A stretch of DNA of 64,000 nt from Allobosea sp. OK403. GTDB lineage: Bacteria; Pseudomonadota; Alphaproteobacteria; Rhizobiales; Beijerinckiaceae. The notes beneath the pieces were generated by a model. It saw only the letters and a program-made list of their open reading frames with translations, searched no databases and was not told the origin of the DNA. The translations under genes and the position numbers were made by a program. Where the stretch lies: contig NZ_FOQV01000002.1 in the NCBI RefSeq assembly GCF_900113835.1, positions 992,001 to 1,056,000 on the forward strand, written 5' to 3'. Shown here piece after piece: positions 1 to 9,149 of this stretch. How positions within the stretch are numbered: the first letter of the stretch is position 1; every line of letters starts with the position of its first letter.

Positions 1-2460
1 CCTGTCGAAATCCCAGTCGAGCTGGAAGCGATCACCAGTTGCGATGCGAAGTGCGGACGGGTGAAGGCCGGCGGGCAGCAGCAGCGGCAGGATGCCCATG
101 CCGATCAGGTTGGAGCGATGGATCCGCTCGATGCTCGCAGCGATGATCGCGCTGACCCCGAGCAGGGCGGCGGCCTTCGCCGCCCAGTCACGCGAGGAGC
201 CCATGCCATAGCGCTCGCCCGCGACGACGACGAGCGGTACGCCCTCCAGCCGGTAGCGCTCGGCCGCATCAGTCAGGCTGACGATCTCGCCTGACGGCAT
301 GTGGCGCGTCAGACCGGCCGGCGCTGCCGGCAGGAGCTGGTTCACCACGAGGCGGTTGCTGAAGGCGCCGCGCAGCATGACCTCGAAATTGCCCCGCCGC
401 GAGGCGAAGACATTGAGGTTCCCCGGATCCCCACCTGCCGCGACGATGTAGCGGCCAGCCGGGCTGTCATTGCGGATCTGGTTCGCCGGCGAAATATGAT
501 CGGTCGTGATGTCGTCGCCCAAGACGAGCAGCGGCCGTGCCGGGCCCCGAGGCGGTGGTGGCCCGGAAGCGCGTACGAAAGGTGGGCGGCGCAGATAGGT
601 CGAGCGCTCGTCCCATGGGAAGCGCGATCCCGTCGGCGCCTGCAGATCGAGCCAGAGCGGCCGGACCGCCGCCTCGCCATAGGCGGCGTCATAGTCGCGC
701 CGGTCAGCGCCCAAGGCGAGCGCCGCGTCGATTTCCGCACCGCTCGGCCAGAGCGCGGACAGGCGAATCTCCGCCCCAGCCAGTGTCACGCCGATGGGAT
801 CTTGCATGATGTCGATATTGACCGTGCCCGCCAGCGCGAAGGCGACGACAAGCGGCGGCGAGGCCAGGAAACCGTATTCCAGATCGGGATGCACGCGGCC
901 GGGAAAGTTGCGATTGCCGGACAGCACCGCGACCGGGCAGAAATCCTTGGCGCCCAACGCCTGCTGGACCGAAGGAAGCAATGCGCCGGAATTGCCGATG
1001 CAGGTCGTGCAGCCATAGCCGACGATGCCGAAGCCCATGGCCTCGAGATCGGCCATGAGACCGGCACGTCGCAACATCCGTTCGGCGGTCGGCGAGCCCG
1101 GCGCCAGCGAGGTCTTGACCCAGGCCGGCGGCTTCAGCCCCAGCGCCCTCGCCTTGCGGGCGAGCAAGCCGGCGGCAACGATCAAACGCGGATCTGAGGT
1201 GTTGGTGCAGCTCGTGATCGCGGCAATCACCACGGCTCCGTCGGGAAGCCGCGCCGTGGAGGCAGGTTCGAGCGCAGGCGTGAACGCGGCCGCGGTCGCG
1301 CCTGCGGGAAGGCGATCCTGCGGGCGCCGCGGCCCCGCGACGCTGGGCTCGATCCGGTCGAGCGCGAGCTCGAGACTGCGGGTGAAATCCGGCTCCGCGT
1401 CAGGATCGAACCAGAGATCCGCTGCCCTGGCGAAGCCACGGATCAGGTTCAGCTCGGCCTCGTCCCTGCCGACGCCGCGAAGATAGCTGCAGCTTGCCTC
1501 GTCGATCGGGAAATAGCCGGTCGAGGCGCCATATTCCGGGGCCATATTGGCGACGGCGGCCCGCTCGCCGACGGCCAAGGTCGAGACGCCCGGACCAAAG
1601 AACTCGACGAAAGAGCCGGAGACCCCGAGCTTGCGCAGGCGCTCCGTCACCGTCAAAGCGAGATCGGTCGCGGTCACGCCCTCGCGCAATCGCCCGGTCA
1701 AGCGAACGCCGACGACTTCGGGGATCCTCAGGATCACCGGAACGCCGAAGAGTGCGCCCTCGGCCTCCAGCCCGCCGACGCCCCAGCCCAAGACGCCCAG
1801 CCCATTGACCATGGGCGTGTGGCTGTCAGTGCCGAGCAGCGTATCGGGATAGGCCAAGAGCCCATCCGCCTCCCGCATCGTCACGACCAGCTTCGAGAGC
1901 CTTTCAAGGTTGATCGTGTGCATGATCCCCGAGCCCGGAGGATGCACATGGATCCCGGGCATTGCCCCTGAGGCCCATTTCATCAGGCGATAGCGCTCGG
2001 CGTTGCGCTCGAACTCCTTCTCCAGATTGAGCTGGAGCGCGTCGGGACGAGCGTGGAAATCGACGCCGGAGGAGTGATCGGTCGAGACGTCCACCCCGAT
2101 GCGCGGCATCAGCAGGTCGGGATCGCGGCCATGCTCGGCCAGCACATCCCGCATCGCGGCGATGTCGACCAGCGCCGGCCCGCAGGTCGTGTCATGCATC
2201 ATCAATCGGTTCGGCAGGAACGGGATCTCGGCAACGCTAGTGCGCGCCGACAACCAGGCCTTGAAGGCAGGGATGATGCGCTGCGCCTCGCCGGCTGAGT
2301 TCCTCAGTGCATTCTCAAGCAGGATGCGCAGCACATGCGGCAGGCGCAGGAGATCGGCCCCCAGAGCATGCCGAAGATCGATGCAGGCGTAGGAGCGCCC
2401 ATCGACCTGAAAGCGGCGACGCCGGACGGTTCTCGGGGTGGATTGATCGACTTGCATCAT
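1..2460 (-). CDS. acnA: Aconitase A family hydratase, C-terminus beyond the left edge
   Basis: Members of this family isomerise citrate or a related tricarboxylate through a cytosolic [4Fe-4S] cluster. The 820 codons present have no stop, so about 60-80 C-terminal residues lie outside the window. Visible family motifs are GTDSHTPMVNGLGVLGWGVGG, read as two adjoining blocks, the cluster cysteines in TSCTNTS and YGCTTCIGNSG, SRRGN for substrate binding and YGMGSSRDWAAK near the end. The start ATG lies one base after the stop of the upstream TctC gene, so the two are translationally linked. Company with a transporter, a racemase-like protein and a nearby isopropylmalate-dehydrogenase-like enzyme suggests a dedicated catabolic paralog and not the housekeeping TCA enzyme (inference). 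Family is certain; substrate is unknown. Confidence 0.95.
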   Translation of the reverse strand, partial: MMQVDQSTPRTVRRRRFQVDGRSYACIDLRHALGADLLRLPHVLRILLENALRNSAGEAQRIIPAFKAWLSARTSVAEIPFLPNRLMMHDTTCGPALVDIAAMRDVLAEHGRDPDLLMPRIGVDVSTDHSSGVDFHARPDALQLNLEKEFERNAERYRLMKWASGAMPGIHVHPPGSGIMHTINLERLSKLVVTMREADGLLAYPDTLLGTDSHTPMVNGLGVLGWGVGGLEAEGALFGVPVILRIPEVVGVRLTGRLREGVTATDLALTVTERLRKLGVSGSFVEFFGPGVSTLAVGERAAVANMAPEYGASTGYFPIDEASCSYLRGVGRDEAELNLIRGFARAADLWFDPDAEPDFTRSLELALDRIEPSVAGPRRPQDRLPAGATAAAFTPALEPASTARLPDGAVVIAAITSCTNTSDPRLIVAAGLLARKARALGLKPPAWVKTSLAPGSPTAERMLRRAGLMADLEAMGFGIVGYGCTTCIGNSGALLPSVQQALGAKDFCPVAVLSGNRNFPGRVHPDLEYGFLASPPLVVAFALAGTVNIDIMQDPIGVTLAGAEIRLSALWPSGAEIDAALALGADRRDYDAAYGEAAVRPLWLDLQAPTGSRFPWDERSTYLRRPPFVRASGPPPPRGPARPLLVLGDDITTDHISPANQIRNDSPAGRYIVAAGGDPGNLNVFASRRGNFEVMLRGAFSNRLVVNQLLPAAPAGLTRHMPSGEIVSLTDAAERYRLEGVPLVVVAGERYGMGSSRDWAAKAAALLGVSAIIAASIERIHRSNLIGMGILPLLLPAGLHPSALRIATGDRFQLDWDFDR

Positions 2461-2461
2461 C

Positions 2462-3454
2462 TCAGTCCGGCTTGAAGCCCGCCTTGTGGAGGATCGCGGC
2501 CCAGCGATCGACCTCGCTTACCACCAGCGCCTGCATGGCGGGGCCACCGCGTTCGTCGGGTCGCGGCGCCCGCGCCCCGATCGTGACGAGGCGCTTTGCG
2601 ACCTCCGGATCGTTCAGGGCCTTCGCGACCGCGCCCTGCAGGATATCGAGCACTGGCTTCGGCGTCGCCTTGGGCACGAACAGCCCCGTCCAGGTCTCGG
2701 CCTGGAACCCCGGCAGGCCGGCCTCCTCGGAGGTCGGTACATCCGGCAAGGTCTCGGCCCGCGTCTTGGCCGCGACTGCAAAGGCCTTCACCGATCGGGA
2801 CTGAACCTGGCCGCTGACGGAGGCGACGAGATCGCAGGAACCATCGATCTTGCCGCCCATAATGTCGTTGATCGTCTGGCCGAAGCCGCGATAGGGCACA
2901 TAGGTCGGCTTCACATCGATGAGCCCGAAGAACATCAGGCAGGTGATGTGGGAGGCCGCGCCATTGCCGGAATGCCCCATCATCAAGGCGCCCTGCTTCT
3001 GCTTCGCCAGGGCAATGAACTCCTTCAGATTCGCCGCCGGCAGATCATTGCGGAAGAAGACGATATTGGGCGTCGAGGCGACGAGGCCGAGATAGGCGAA
3101 ATCCGATCTCGGATCATAGGGCAGCTTCGGATTGACGGTCACCGCCGCGGCAAGCGTGCCGGTATGGCCAAGGCCGATGGTGTAGCCGTCGGGCGCCGCG
3201 CTCTTGACCCGCGAGCCGCCGATCGCTCCCCCGGCTCCGCCAATATTCTCGACCACCACGCTCTTGCCGAGCGCGCGCGCCAGCGCCTCGGCGAGAATGC
3301 GCCCTGTCGTGTCGGCCGCGCCACCCGCGGCGAAGGGAACGATCATGGTGACCGGCCGCTCCGGGAACGTCTGGGCCCGCGCGCTTGTCGACAGCGATAC
3401 CGCGACGGTAAGCGTCGCGGCCAAGCCAAGGCAACTCCTCCCGAATAGAATCAT
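2462..3454 (-). CDS. TctC/Bug-family periplasmic binding protein
   Basis: This 330-residue protein has a Sec signal peptide ending near STSARA and the PVTMIVPFAAGGAADTTGR opening typical of the Bug/TctC family, followed by a family-typical conserved core with GGAIGGSRV and GLGHTGTLAAAV. Family members bind carboxylates such as citrate or other small acids for tripartite tricarboxylate transporters. No TctA or TctB membrane partner is present here, so it either serves a remote permease or acts as a sensor, as orphan Bug proteins are thought to do. A clear ribosome site (GGGAGG) precedes the chosen ATG. It sits between the racemase-like gene and the aconitase in one operon, which favours a carboxylic acid ligand. 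Confidence 0.93.
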   Translation of the reverse strand: MILFGRSCLGLAATLTVAVSLSTSARAQTFPERPVTMIVPFAAGGAADTTGRILAEALARALGKSVVVENIGGAGGAIGGSRVKSAAPDGYTIGLGHTGTLAAAVTVNPKLPYDPRSDFAYLGLVASTPNIVFFRNDLPAANLKEFIALAKQKQGALMMGHSGNGAASHITCLMFFGLIDVKPTYVPYRGFGQTINDIMGGKIDGSCDLVASVSGQVQSRSVKAFAVAAKTRAETLPDVPTSEEAGLPGFQAETWTGLFVPKATPKPVLDILQGAVAKALNDPEVAKRLVTIGARAPRPDERGGPAMQALVVSEVDRWAAILHKAGFKPD

Positions 3455-3490
3455 CTGCCTTCCCTCCCTTTTGGGTCGTCGGTTCGGCGC

Positions 3491-4153
3491 TCACGCTCCG
3501 ACGATTTTTCGGACCTTGCGGACAGCAGCCTCCGGCGAGGACAGCACCGGCACGGATGTCGCCTCGCGGCAGGCCTTGAGCGCGCGCGATGTCGAGAAAT
3601 GCGCCAGCATCAGCGCATCGACCTGCCCGAAGGCCTTGGCCTCCCGCGCCACCAGGCTGTTGTGGGTCTCGGCATCGCCTGCGCGCAGCGCCGCCATCGC
3701 CTCAGCAGCCAGCCGCGTGGCGAGCCTGGCCCCGGGCCTGACGCGCCTTGCCTCCTCGGCGAACTCGGCTTCCATCGTCACGATGGAGGGGCCGAAGGTT
3801 GCGACCATGCCGAGCCGCTCGCCATGCCCGAGCGCCTCCTCGAACATCGCCTCGTTCGGCTTGAGAACCGGAACCGGGACCGCGCGTCCCGCCGCCTCGA
3901 TCGCGGGACCGAAGGCCGAGCAGGTGAACAGGATCGCCTTGGCGCCGAGCGAATAACCGTATTCCGCCAGGGCAACGATGCGCTGGTGGATGGCCGGCGT
4001 GATGTCGCTCGCCTTGGCCCTGTCGACGGAGAGGGAATCGTCGAGGATGCTGACCGGCTCGGCTTCCGGCCAGAACTCCTTGAAGGCCTGAAGGATCGGC
4101 TCGATCGCGACGGACGTCGCATGGATCAAGGCGATGCGGGGACCGGTGCTCAT
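3491..4153 (-). CDS. Asp/Glu racemase superfamily protein with only one catalytic cysteine
   Basis: The 220-residue length and pattern fit the aspartate/glutamate/hydantoin racemase, maleate isomerase and arylmalonate decarboxylase superfamily. The first catalytic cysteine is C78 in the motif LFTCSAFGP. The second, expected about 110 residues later, appears to be serine (S187 in AHFSTSRAL). Classical racemases need both cysteines, so simple racemisation is doubtful and a one-cysteine reaction such as isomerisation or decarboxylation is possible (inference). The gene lies between ABC ATPase and TctC genes on the same strand with gaps of 15 and 36 bases, so it is cotranscribed with them. Confidence 0.75.
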   Translation of the reverse strand: MSTGPRIALIHATSVAIEPILQAFKEFWPEAEPVSILDDSLSVDRAKASDITPAIHQRIVALAEYGYSLGAKAILFTCSAFGPAIEAAGRAVPVPVLKPNEAMFEEALGHGERLGMVATFGPSIVTMEAEFAEEARRVRPGARLATRLAAEAMAALRAGDAETHNSLVAREAKAFGQVDALMLAHFSTSRALKACREATSVPVLSSPEAAVRKVRKIVGA

Positions 4154-4168
4154 GTCAACGGGCTCCGG

Positions 4169-5236
4169 TCACGGGTTGAACAGCCAGGTCGAAGCCGGCT
4201 GCACAGTGCAATGCGCCACATCCGACGACAGCTCCGACGCGCCCTGCGCGCGCAAGCGAACGCTGCCGCGCCTCAGCCGGTATTCCCATTTGTCGCCGAG
4301 ATAGATGCAGCCCTCGACATCCAGCGGCTGGCTTGTCGCGGTCGGTTCGGATGAGACCATGATGGTTTCGACCCGGACCACGGCGCGGATGTCGGAGGCA
4401 TCGCGCGGCGGCTCGGCGTCGCGCCAGATCCCAGGCAGGCTCCAGCCCTCGCAGCGAATGACCGCACCGCCATCTGATTGCGGCTCGAAGGCGCCCGACA
4501 GCACGTTGTTGGTCCCCATGAAATCGGCCGCATAGAAGCTTGTCGGCTGGCCGTAGATCTGGAGGGGCGTGCCGTCCTGGACGATGCTGCCGCCCTTGAG
4601 CAGCAGGACATGGTCGGCGATCGCCAGCGCCTCGCCTTGATCATGCGTGACCATGATGGCGCAGATCCCCAGTTCGAGGATCAGCTTGCGAATCCAGAAC
4701 CGCGCCTCCTCGCGCAGCTTGGCGTCGAGATTCGACAGCGGCTCGTCCAGCAGCAGGACTTTGGGCTCGTAGACGAGGGCGCGGCAGATCGCGACGCGCT
4801 GCTGCTGGCCGCCCGAGAGCTGATCGGGATAGCGCGCCGCAAGATGCGCCAGGCCGAGCTTGTCGAGGATCGTCTCGACCCGCGTCTTGATCTCGGCCGC
4901 CGGTCGTTTGCGAAGCCGCAAACCATAGGCGACGTTCTCGAACACCGTCCTGTGCGGCCAGAGCGCATAGGACTGGAACACGAGACCGATCTCACGGGCC
5001 TCGGGCGGCAATGCGACGCCGGCCTCGCCATCGAGCACGGTCTTCCCGCCGATGACGATCCGGCCGATTTCGGGCTGTTCGAGCCCGGCGATGCAGCGCA
5101 GCAGCGTGGTCTTGCCGCTGCCGGAGGCGCCGAGCAAGGCAACGATCCGGCCCTTCTCGGCGGTGAAGGAGGCGCCGGACAGGATCTTGAGGCCGCCCAG
5201 CCATTTCTCGACGTTGTCGACAACGAGCTCAGTCAT
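4169..5236 (-). CDS. ABC transporter ATPase, FbpC/PotA class
   Basis: This 355-residue ATPase powers import for the adjacent permease and binding protein. Walker A is GASGSGKTT at residues 36-44, the signature is LSGGQQQRV, Walker B is VLLLDEP and the H-loop is VTHDQGEAL. The last ~120 residues form a TOBE-like regulatory domain, as in iron(III), spermidine/putrescine and related importers. Its start overlaps the end of the permease gene by 8 bases, which indicates translational coupling. The transported compound cannot be told from the ATPase. Confidence 0.95.
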   Translation of the reverse strand: MTELVVDNVEKWLGGLKILSGASFTAEKGRIVALLGASGSGKTTLLRCIAGLEQPEIGRIVIGGKTVLDGEAGVALPPEAREIGLVFQSYALWPHRTVFENVAYGLRLRKRPAAEIKTRVETILDKLGLAHLAARYPDQLSGGQQQRVAICRALVYEPKVLLLDEPLSNLDAKLREEARFWIRKLILELGICAIMVTHDQGEALAIADHVLLLKGGSIVQDGTPLQIYGQPTSFYAADFMGTNNVLSGAFEPQSDGGAVIRCEGWSLPGIWRDAEPPRDASDIRAVVRVETIMVSSEPTATSQPLDVEGCIYLGDKWEYRLRRGSVRLRAQGASELSSDVAHCTVQPASTWLFNP

Positions 5237-6938
5237 GAAGTTTCGCTCCCAGCCGCAGGGCGAGTGTCAGGCCCACGGCCGTCAATGCGATGGAGATGAA
5301 GGAAAGGGCGGCGATCTGATCCATCGCGCCCGAGGTCAGCAGCGACACCATCAGCGAGCCGATGACCTCGGTGCCCGACGACATCAGATAGACGCCGGTG
5401 GCGTATTCGCGCAGGAACACGATCATGATCATCGCCCAGGCCCCGGCGAGGCCGGGCCTGACCAGCGGAATGACCACGTCACGCCAGCTCCGGTAGACCG
5501 AAGCGCCGGTGATGCGGGCCGATTCCTCGAGCTCCGGCGCGACCTGCAGCAGCGTCGACTGGATGATCCGCAGGCCATAGGACAGGCCGACGATGATGTA
5601 GGCGATCAGGAGGCTGATCAGCGTCGCCCTGAGCGGGATCAGGAAGGGCACGAACAGGAACAGCCAGAAGAAGGTCAGGCCGACGATCAGGCCGGGCAGC
5701 GCCCGCGGGATCAGCACGGAATAGTCCAGCAGGGTTCCGCTTCTGCCGCGGTTGCGATGCCCGGCCAAGCCAACCAGCAGGTAGAAGGCAACCGCGATGG
5801 CGCCGCCGACTCCGGCGAGCAGGATCGTGTTGAGGATGCCGCGCGACAGGCTCGGGATCTCGAAGACCGCCTTGAAATTGGCGAGCGTCAATTGCTCGGT
5901 CAGCCTGACGCCCTCGCCCCAATTCTCGACGAAGGCGCGCAGCACGATGCCGCCGACCGGAAAGAACACCGAGACCAGGAGCCACAACCCGATCAACCCC
6001 AGCGCGACCGCTTGGCCGGTGCTGCCCAGCCGGAGCAGATTGGTTCTCGCCCCCTTGCCGCCGACCGCCGCGAAACGCCGGGCATGGCGCAGCAAGCGGC
6101 GCTGGATGAAGACGAGCGGCAATGTGATCAGGATCAGGAACACCGTGACCGCCGCCATGACCTGATAGGTCGGCGCGCCGAAGATCGTGTTGACCTTGTA
6201 GATATAGGTGGTCAGCACGAGGATGCCGTTGGGATCGCCCAGCACCAGTGGAATGCCAAAGGTCTCGAAGCCCAGGAGCAGATTGAGCGCGGCGCTGAAG
6301 ACCAGCGCCGGCAGGACCATCGGCAAGGTGACGTCGAGCGAGACCCGCCAGATTCCGGCCCCCGCCGTGCGCGCCGCCTCTTCAAGGTCGGACGGCAAGC
6401 GGCGCATCGCCGAGGCCACATAGAGATAGACCGTCGGCACATGGCTCAGGCCGCCGATCAGGATGATGCCCGGCAGCGTATAGATGCTCCAGGGCGCCGC
6501 GCCGAAGAGGCTCTTGAAGGCGATGGTGACGAAGCCCGAAGGCCCGACCGAGACGGTGTAGCCAAAGGCCAGGACGATCGACGACAGGAACATCGGCACG
6601 AGCACGATGGGCTCGAGCCATTTTCGCCCCTTCAGATCCGTCCGCGTGATCAGGAAGGCGAGCAGCCCGCCAAGCGGAACCGCGACCACCACCATGCCGA
6701 AGGCATAGAGCGTCGTGGTCCAGAGCGCCCGATAGAACTCGGGATCGGTCAGGACAAAACGGAAGGCATCGAGGCTGAAGCGGACATTATCGTCGAAGAA
6801 GGGTGCGTCGAGGACGCTCTGATAGATGACGAGCAGCGCGGGCGCTGCCACCATCACGAACAGGGCGAGAATGACTCCCGCCCTGAAACGCGGCGCGTCG
6901 TTGGCAAGCGACATGGCGATGCTTTCGGTGGGACGCAT
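5229..6938 (-). CDS. Double-length ABC transporter permease, FbpB type
   Basis: A 569-residue inner-membrane permease made of two fused permease domains, as in FbpB/ThiP proteins, so one chain forms the channel. Each half carries an EAA loop: LEEAARTAGAGIWRV in the first and LEESARITGASVYRS in the second. Many hydrophobic segments alternate along the chain. The open frame continues upstream, but the ATG chosen here overlaps the stop of the binding-protein gene (TGATG), the usual coupled arrangement, and the residues before it are not family-like. A second ATG lies 8 codons later. The gene works with the preceding SBP and following ATPase. Confidence 0.93.
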   Translation of the reverse strand: MRPTESIAMSLANDAPRFRAGVILALFVMVAAPALLVIYQSVLDAPFFDDNVRFSLDAFRFVLTDPEFYRALWTTTLYAFGMVVVAVPLGGLLAFLITRTDLKGRKWLEPIVLVPMFLSSIVLAFGYTVSVGPSGFVTIAFKSLFGAAPWSIYTLPGIILIGGLSHVPTVYLYVASAMRRLPSDLEEAARTAGAGIWRVSLDVTLPMVLPALVFSAALNLLLGFETFGIPLVLGDPNGILVLTTYIYKVNTIFGAPTYQVMAAVTVFLILITLPLVFIQRRLLRHARRFAAVGGKGARTNLLRLGSTGQAVALGLIGLWLLVSVFFPVGGIVLRAFVENWGEGVRLTEQLTLANFKAVFEIPSLSRGILNTILLAGVGGAIAVAFYLLVGLAGHRNRGRSGTLLDYSVLIPRALPGLIVGLTFFWLFLFVPFLIPLRATLISLLIAYIIVGLSYGLRIIQSTLLQVAPELEESARITGASVYRSWRDVVIPLVRPGLAGAWAMIMIVFLREYATGVYLMSSGTEVIGSLMVSLLTSGAMDQIAALSFISIALTAVGLTLALRLGAKLHD

Positions 6939-8044
6939 CAACCGCGCAGCGCCTGCTTCCATTTCTGGAAGAACGCGGCGCGCGTCTTTGGATCGGATGC
7001 TTCCAGCAGCGCGGCCGAAACGGGGATCGGTTTCAGCTTGCCGCCTGCCATCTCGTTGAGCTTGGCGATGTTGAGGCCTTCGCTGACATCGGTGCGGATC
7101 GACGGCGCGCCACTGGCGGCCATCGCCGTCTGGCCGCGCTGGGAAAGCAGGAAATCGAGGAAGACGCGCGCCGCGGCGGGATGGGGCGCGCCCTTCGAGA
7201 TATTGGCGACCCGCGAGAACGCCGCCGCATGGTCGGGCGGCAGGACGACGCCGAGATTGCTGTTCTTCTTGGCCCATTCGATCGCATAGGAGCCGATCAG
7301 GTTGAAGGCGATCCAGTGCTCGCCCGAGGCGATCTTCTCGCGCATCGCGCCCGAGCTGCCATAGACCTTGGGGTCCGTTCCACCGAAGGCCCTCACGAGC
7401 TCCCAGGTGTCGGAGGTGGTGCGTGCGTCGTTGTTGAAGAACAGGAAGCCGGAGCCGCTCTTTTCCGGATCGAACGAGGCGACCTTGCCTTTCAGCGCAT
7501 CCTTGTTGGCTTGCAGGAAGGCGATGAGCTCGGCGCGCGTCTGCGGCGGCTTGAGCGCGCCCAGCATGCTCTTGTTGTACATGATCGCGACCGGCTCGAC
7601 CGAGGTCGCGTAGAGCTGGTCGTTGAAATTGGCCCAGGCAGGCAGCTGGGCGGCTTCGGGCGATTTGTAGGTTTCCGCCTGCCCCTTCGAGACCAGCACC
7701 ATCTGCAGGTCCATCGCCGAGGTCCAGACGATGTCCGAGCCGACCTGCTTGGCGGCGGCTTCCGAGATGACGCGGTTATAGGCGCCGTTCGTTCCAAGGT
7801 CGTTGTAGTCGACCCGGATGCCGGGGAACGCGACCCGGAAGGCTTCCACCAGCGGCCTCCCCTGCACATCGTCCGTCGATGTGTAGATCGAGACCGCACC
7901 CTCCTTCACCGCCTTGTCGACGAGCTCGCCGTAAACAGCGGGATAACCGGCCGGAACGCCCTGCGCGATGGCGGAACGATTGCCGGCCATGGTTACAGCA
8001 GTGAGCGCGCCAGCGCCCGCAACGACATGCCTGCGTGTGATCAT
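6938..8044 (-). CDS. Periplasmic binding protein of an FbpA-like ABC importer
   Basis: First gene of the importer operon, 368 residues, with a twin-arginine type signal (ITRRHVVAGAGAL) and cleavage expected near AIAQG. The body matches family 1 / FbpA-like solute-binding proteins, with segments such as GSDIVWTSAMDLQM and SVEPVAIMYNKSML. FbpA proteins bind ferric iron, but many homologs with this organisation bind phosphate esters, thiamine or organic acids, so iron should not be assumed. A strong ribosome site (GGGAGG) lies 6 bases before the ATG. A 29-bp palindromic operator lies about 47 bases upstream and matches the one before the divergent dehydrogenase. Confidence 0.9.
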   Translation of the reverse strand: MITRRHVVAGAGALTAVTMAGNRSAIAQGVPAGYPAVYGELVDKAVKEGAVSIYTSTDDVQGRPLVEAFRVAFPGIRVDYNDLGTNGAYNRVISEAAAKQVGSDIVWTSAMDLQMVLVSKGQAETYKSPEAAQLPAWANFNDQLYATSVEPVAIMYNKSMLGALKPPQTRAELIAFLQANKDALKGKVASFDPEKSGSGFLFFNNDARTTSDTWELVRAFGGTDPKVYGSSGAMREKIASGEHWIAFNLIGSYAIEWAKKNSNLGVVLPPDHAAAFSRVANISKGAPHPAAARVFLDFLLSQRGQTAMAASGAPSIRTDVSEGLNIAKLNEMAGGKLKPIPVSAALLEASDPKTRAAFFQKWKQALRG

Positions 8045-8090
8045 AGCGTCCTCCCAAGATCTTTTTCTTGCGGGGACGCTAACTCAGAAT

Positions 8091-8119
8091 ATTGGTTTTA
8101 TCAATCTATAAAGCCAAAT
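8091..8119. promoter_or_regulatory. Long palindromic operator upstream of the ABC operon (site 2)
   Basis: TTGG and CCAA arms are separated by exactly 18 AT-rich bases. Read on the minus strand it begins ATTTGG-CTTTATAGAT, close to the site at 9150 (ATTTGG-ATTTAATAGAT). It lies between the regulator's stop and the ABC binding protein's start. The matching partner near the regulator's own promoter makes this GntR-like protein the likely binder (inference). Confidence 0.6.
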
Positions 8120-8147
8120 GTGCGCATGCACTTCCGGCTGCAGCGCC

Positions 8148-9059
8148 CTAACCCCTTGGCGCAGGCGCGAATTCGGCTTGAACGACCGGCGATTTGACGG
8201 CCAGCGCGCCGTTCAGATGCCGGCGCATGACATGCGCCGCCTCCAGATTGTCGCCGCGCTCGAGCAGGTCCAGGATCTGAACATGCTCGATGCTCTGCGC
8301 GACGATCCGCTGGGGATCGACCTTCAAACGGTACTCGATGAGGCGCCGAAACTGGTTGGCGCGCTCCAGCGCGAACAGGAACATCGGATTTCCCGCCATT
8401 CTGATCAGCTCCTCATGAAAGCCCGCGCCGGCGCTCCGCATCGCTTCCGGTGAAAGCCCTCCGATCTGACCCTTCGCCAGCTTCTCCTGAACTCTTCGCA
8501 ACGAGGCGGCGGCGGCCCTGTCGAAGCGGAAGGTCGGCTCCATGATCGCCGCCGGCTCGATCACCGCCCGAAAGCGATAGATCTGCTCGAAGGCCTCCGA
8601 TGTCTTGGCGACCGGCCGCAAGCGCCAGCCATATCCCGGCTTGGGCTCGGCCCAGCCCTCCTGGACCGCGCGCACGAAGAGATCCTGGGCCTGGGAGCGC
8701 GTGAGCCTGTACCTGTCCCTCACGGCCTGTTCGGTGAGCTCGCCTTCGATCCTGTCGTTCAGCCAGTCTTCGGCGAAGGTGAAATAAGGGTCGGCATCGG
8801 CCGCCCTGACGGCCAGCACCGGCTTGGCCAAGCCCGCCACATCGATATCGGAGCGAACATAGAAGCCGCGATTTGGCCGGCTCTCGATGACGCCGTCACC
8901 GGCCAGCACGCCCAGTGCCTCGCGGACCGGCGAGCGTGAGACCTGATACTGCTTGGCTAGCGCCTCGGTCGCCAGATGCGACCCCGCGGAGAGGTCGCCC
9001 GAATTGATGCGGGCGACGATATCGCCAGCGATGCGGAGCGCGAGGGGACTATTGGACAT
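8148..9059 (-). CDS. GntR/FCD-like regulator with two apparent winged-helix domains
   Basis: The protein has 303 residues, against about 220-250 for usual FCD regulators. Residues 1-70 are a GntR winged helix (YQVSRSPVREALGVLAGDG, then IESRPNRGFYV). After a short linker, about residues 90-155 resemble a second winged helix: YFTFAEDWLNDRIEG, YRLTRSQAQDLFVRAVQEG and GYGWRLRPV. The C-terminal part has FCD character (IYRFRAVIEPAAI, FHEELIRMAGNPMFL). FCD domains bind small carboxylates, often through a metal. It faces the dehydrogenase gene divergently and precedes the ABC operon on its own strand, and both promoter regions carry the same long palindrome. It probably controls both units and itself. 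A weak ribosome site precedes the ATG. Confidence 0.85.
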   Translation of the reverse strand: MSNSPLALRIAGDIVARINSGDLSAGSHLATEALAKQYQVSRSPVREALGVLAGDGVIESRPNRGFYVRSDIDVAGLAKPVLAVRAADADPYFTFAEDWLNDRIEGELTEQAVRDRYRLTRSQAQDLFVRAVQEGWAEPKPGYGWRLRPVAKTSEAFEQIYRFRAVIEPAAIMEPTFRFDRAAAASLRRVQEKLAKGQIGGLSPEAMRSAGAGFHEELIRMAGNPMFLFALERANQFRRLIEYRLKVDPQRIVAQSIEHVQILDLLERGDNLEAAHVMRRHLNGALAVKSPVVQAEFAPAPRG

Positions 9060-9149
9060 AGCTTGATCTCATTGAGTGGCGAAACGGCCAGCCGCGCGAA
9101 TGCAACCAGCCGACAGCAATGATTCCGGGGCGGTCGCCCCTTGACGTCA

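Noticed and set aside
301..1197. Plus-strand open frame of 298 codons inside the aconitase gene
   Set aside because: It is antisense to clear aconitase motifs; composition is arginine-rich and without family likeness, as expected for a shadow frame in GC-rich DNA.
6939..7277. N-terminal extension of the double permease
   Set aside because: It overlaps the binding-protein gene in another frame; the TGATG junction at 6938 gives a coupled start.
5052..7289. Plus-strand open frame of 745 codons
   Set aside because: It mirrors the ABC permease and ATPase on the opposite strand, and its very high Gln/Arg/Asp content is typical of antisense frames.
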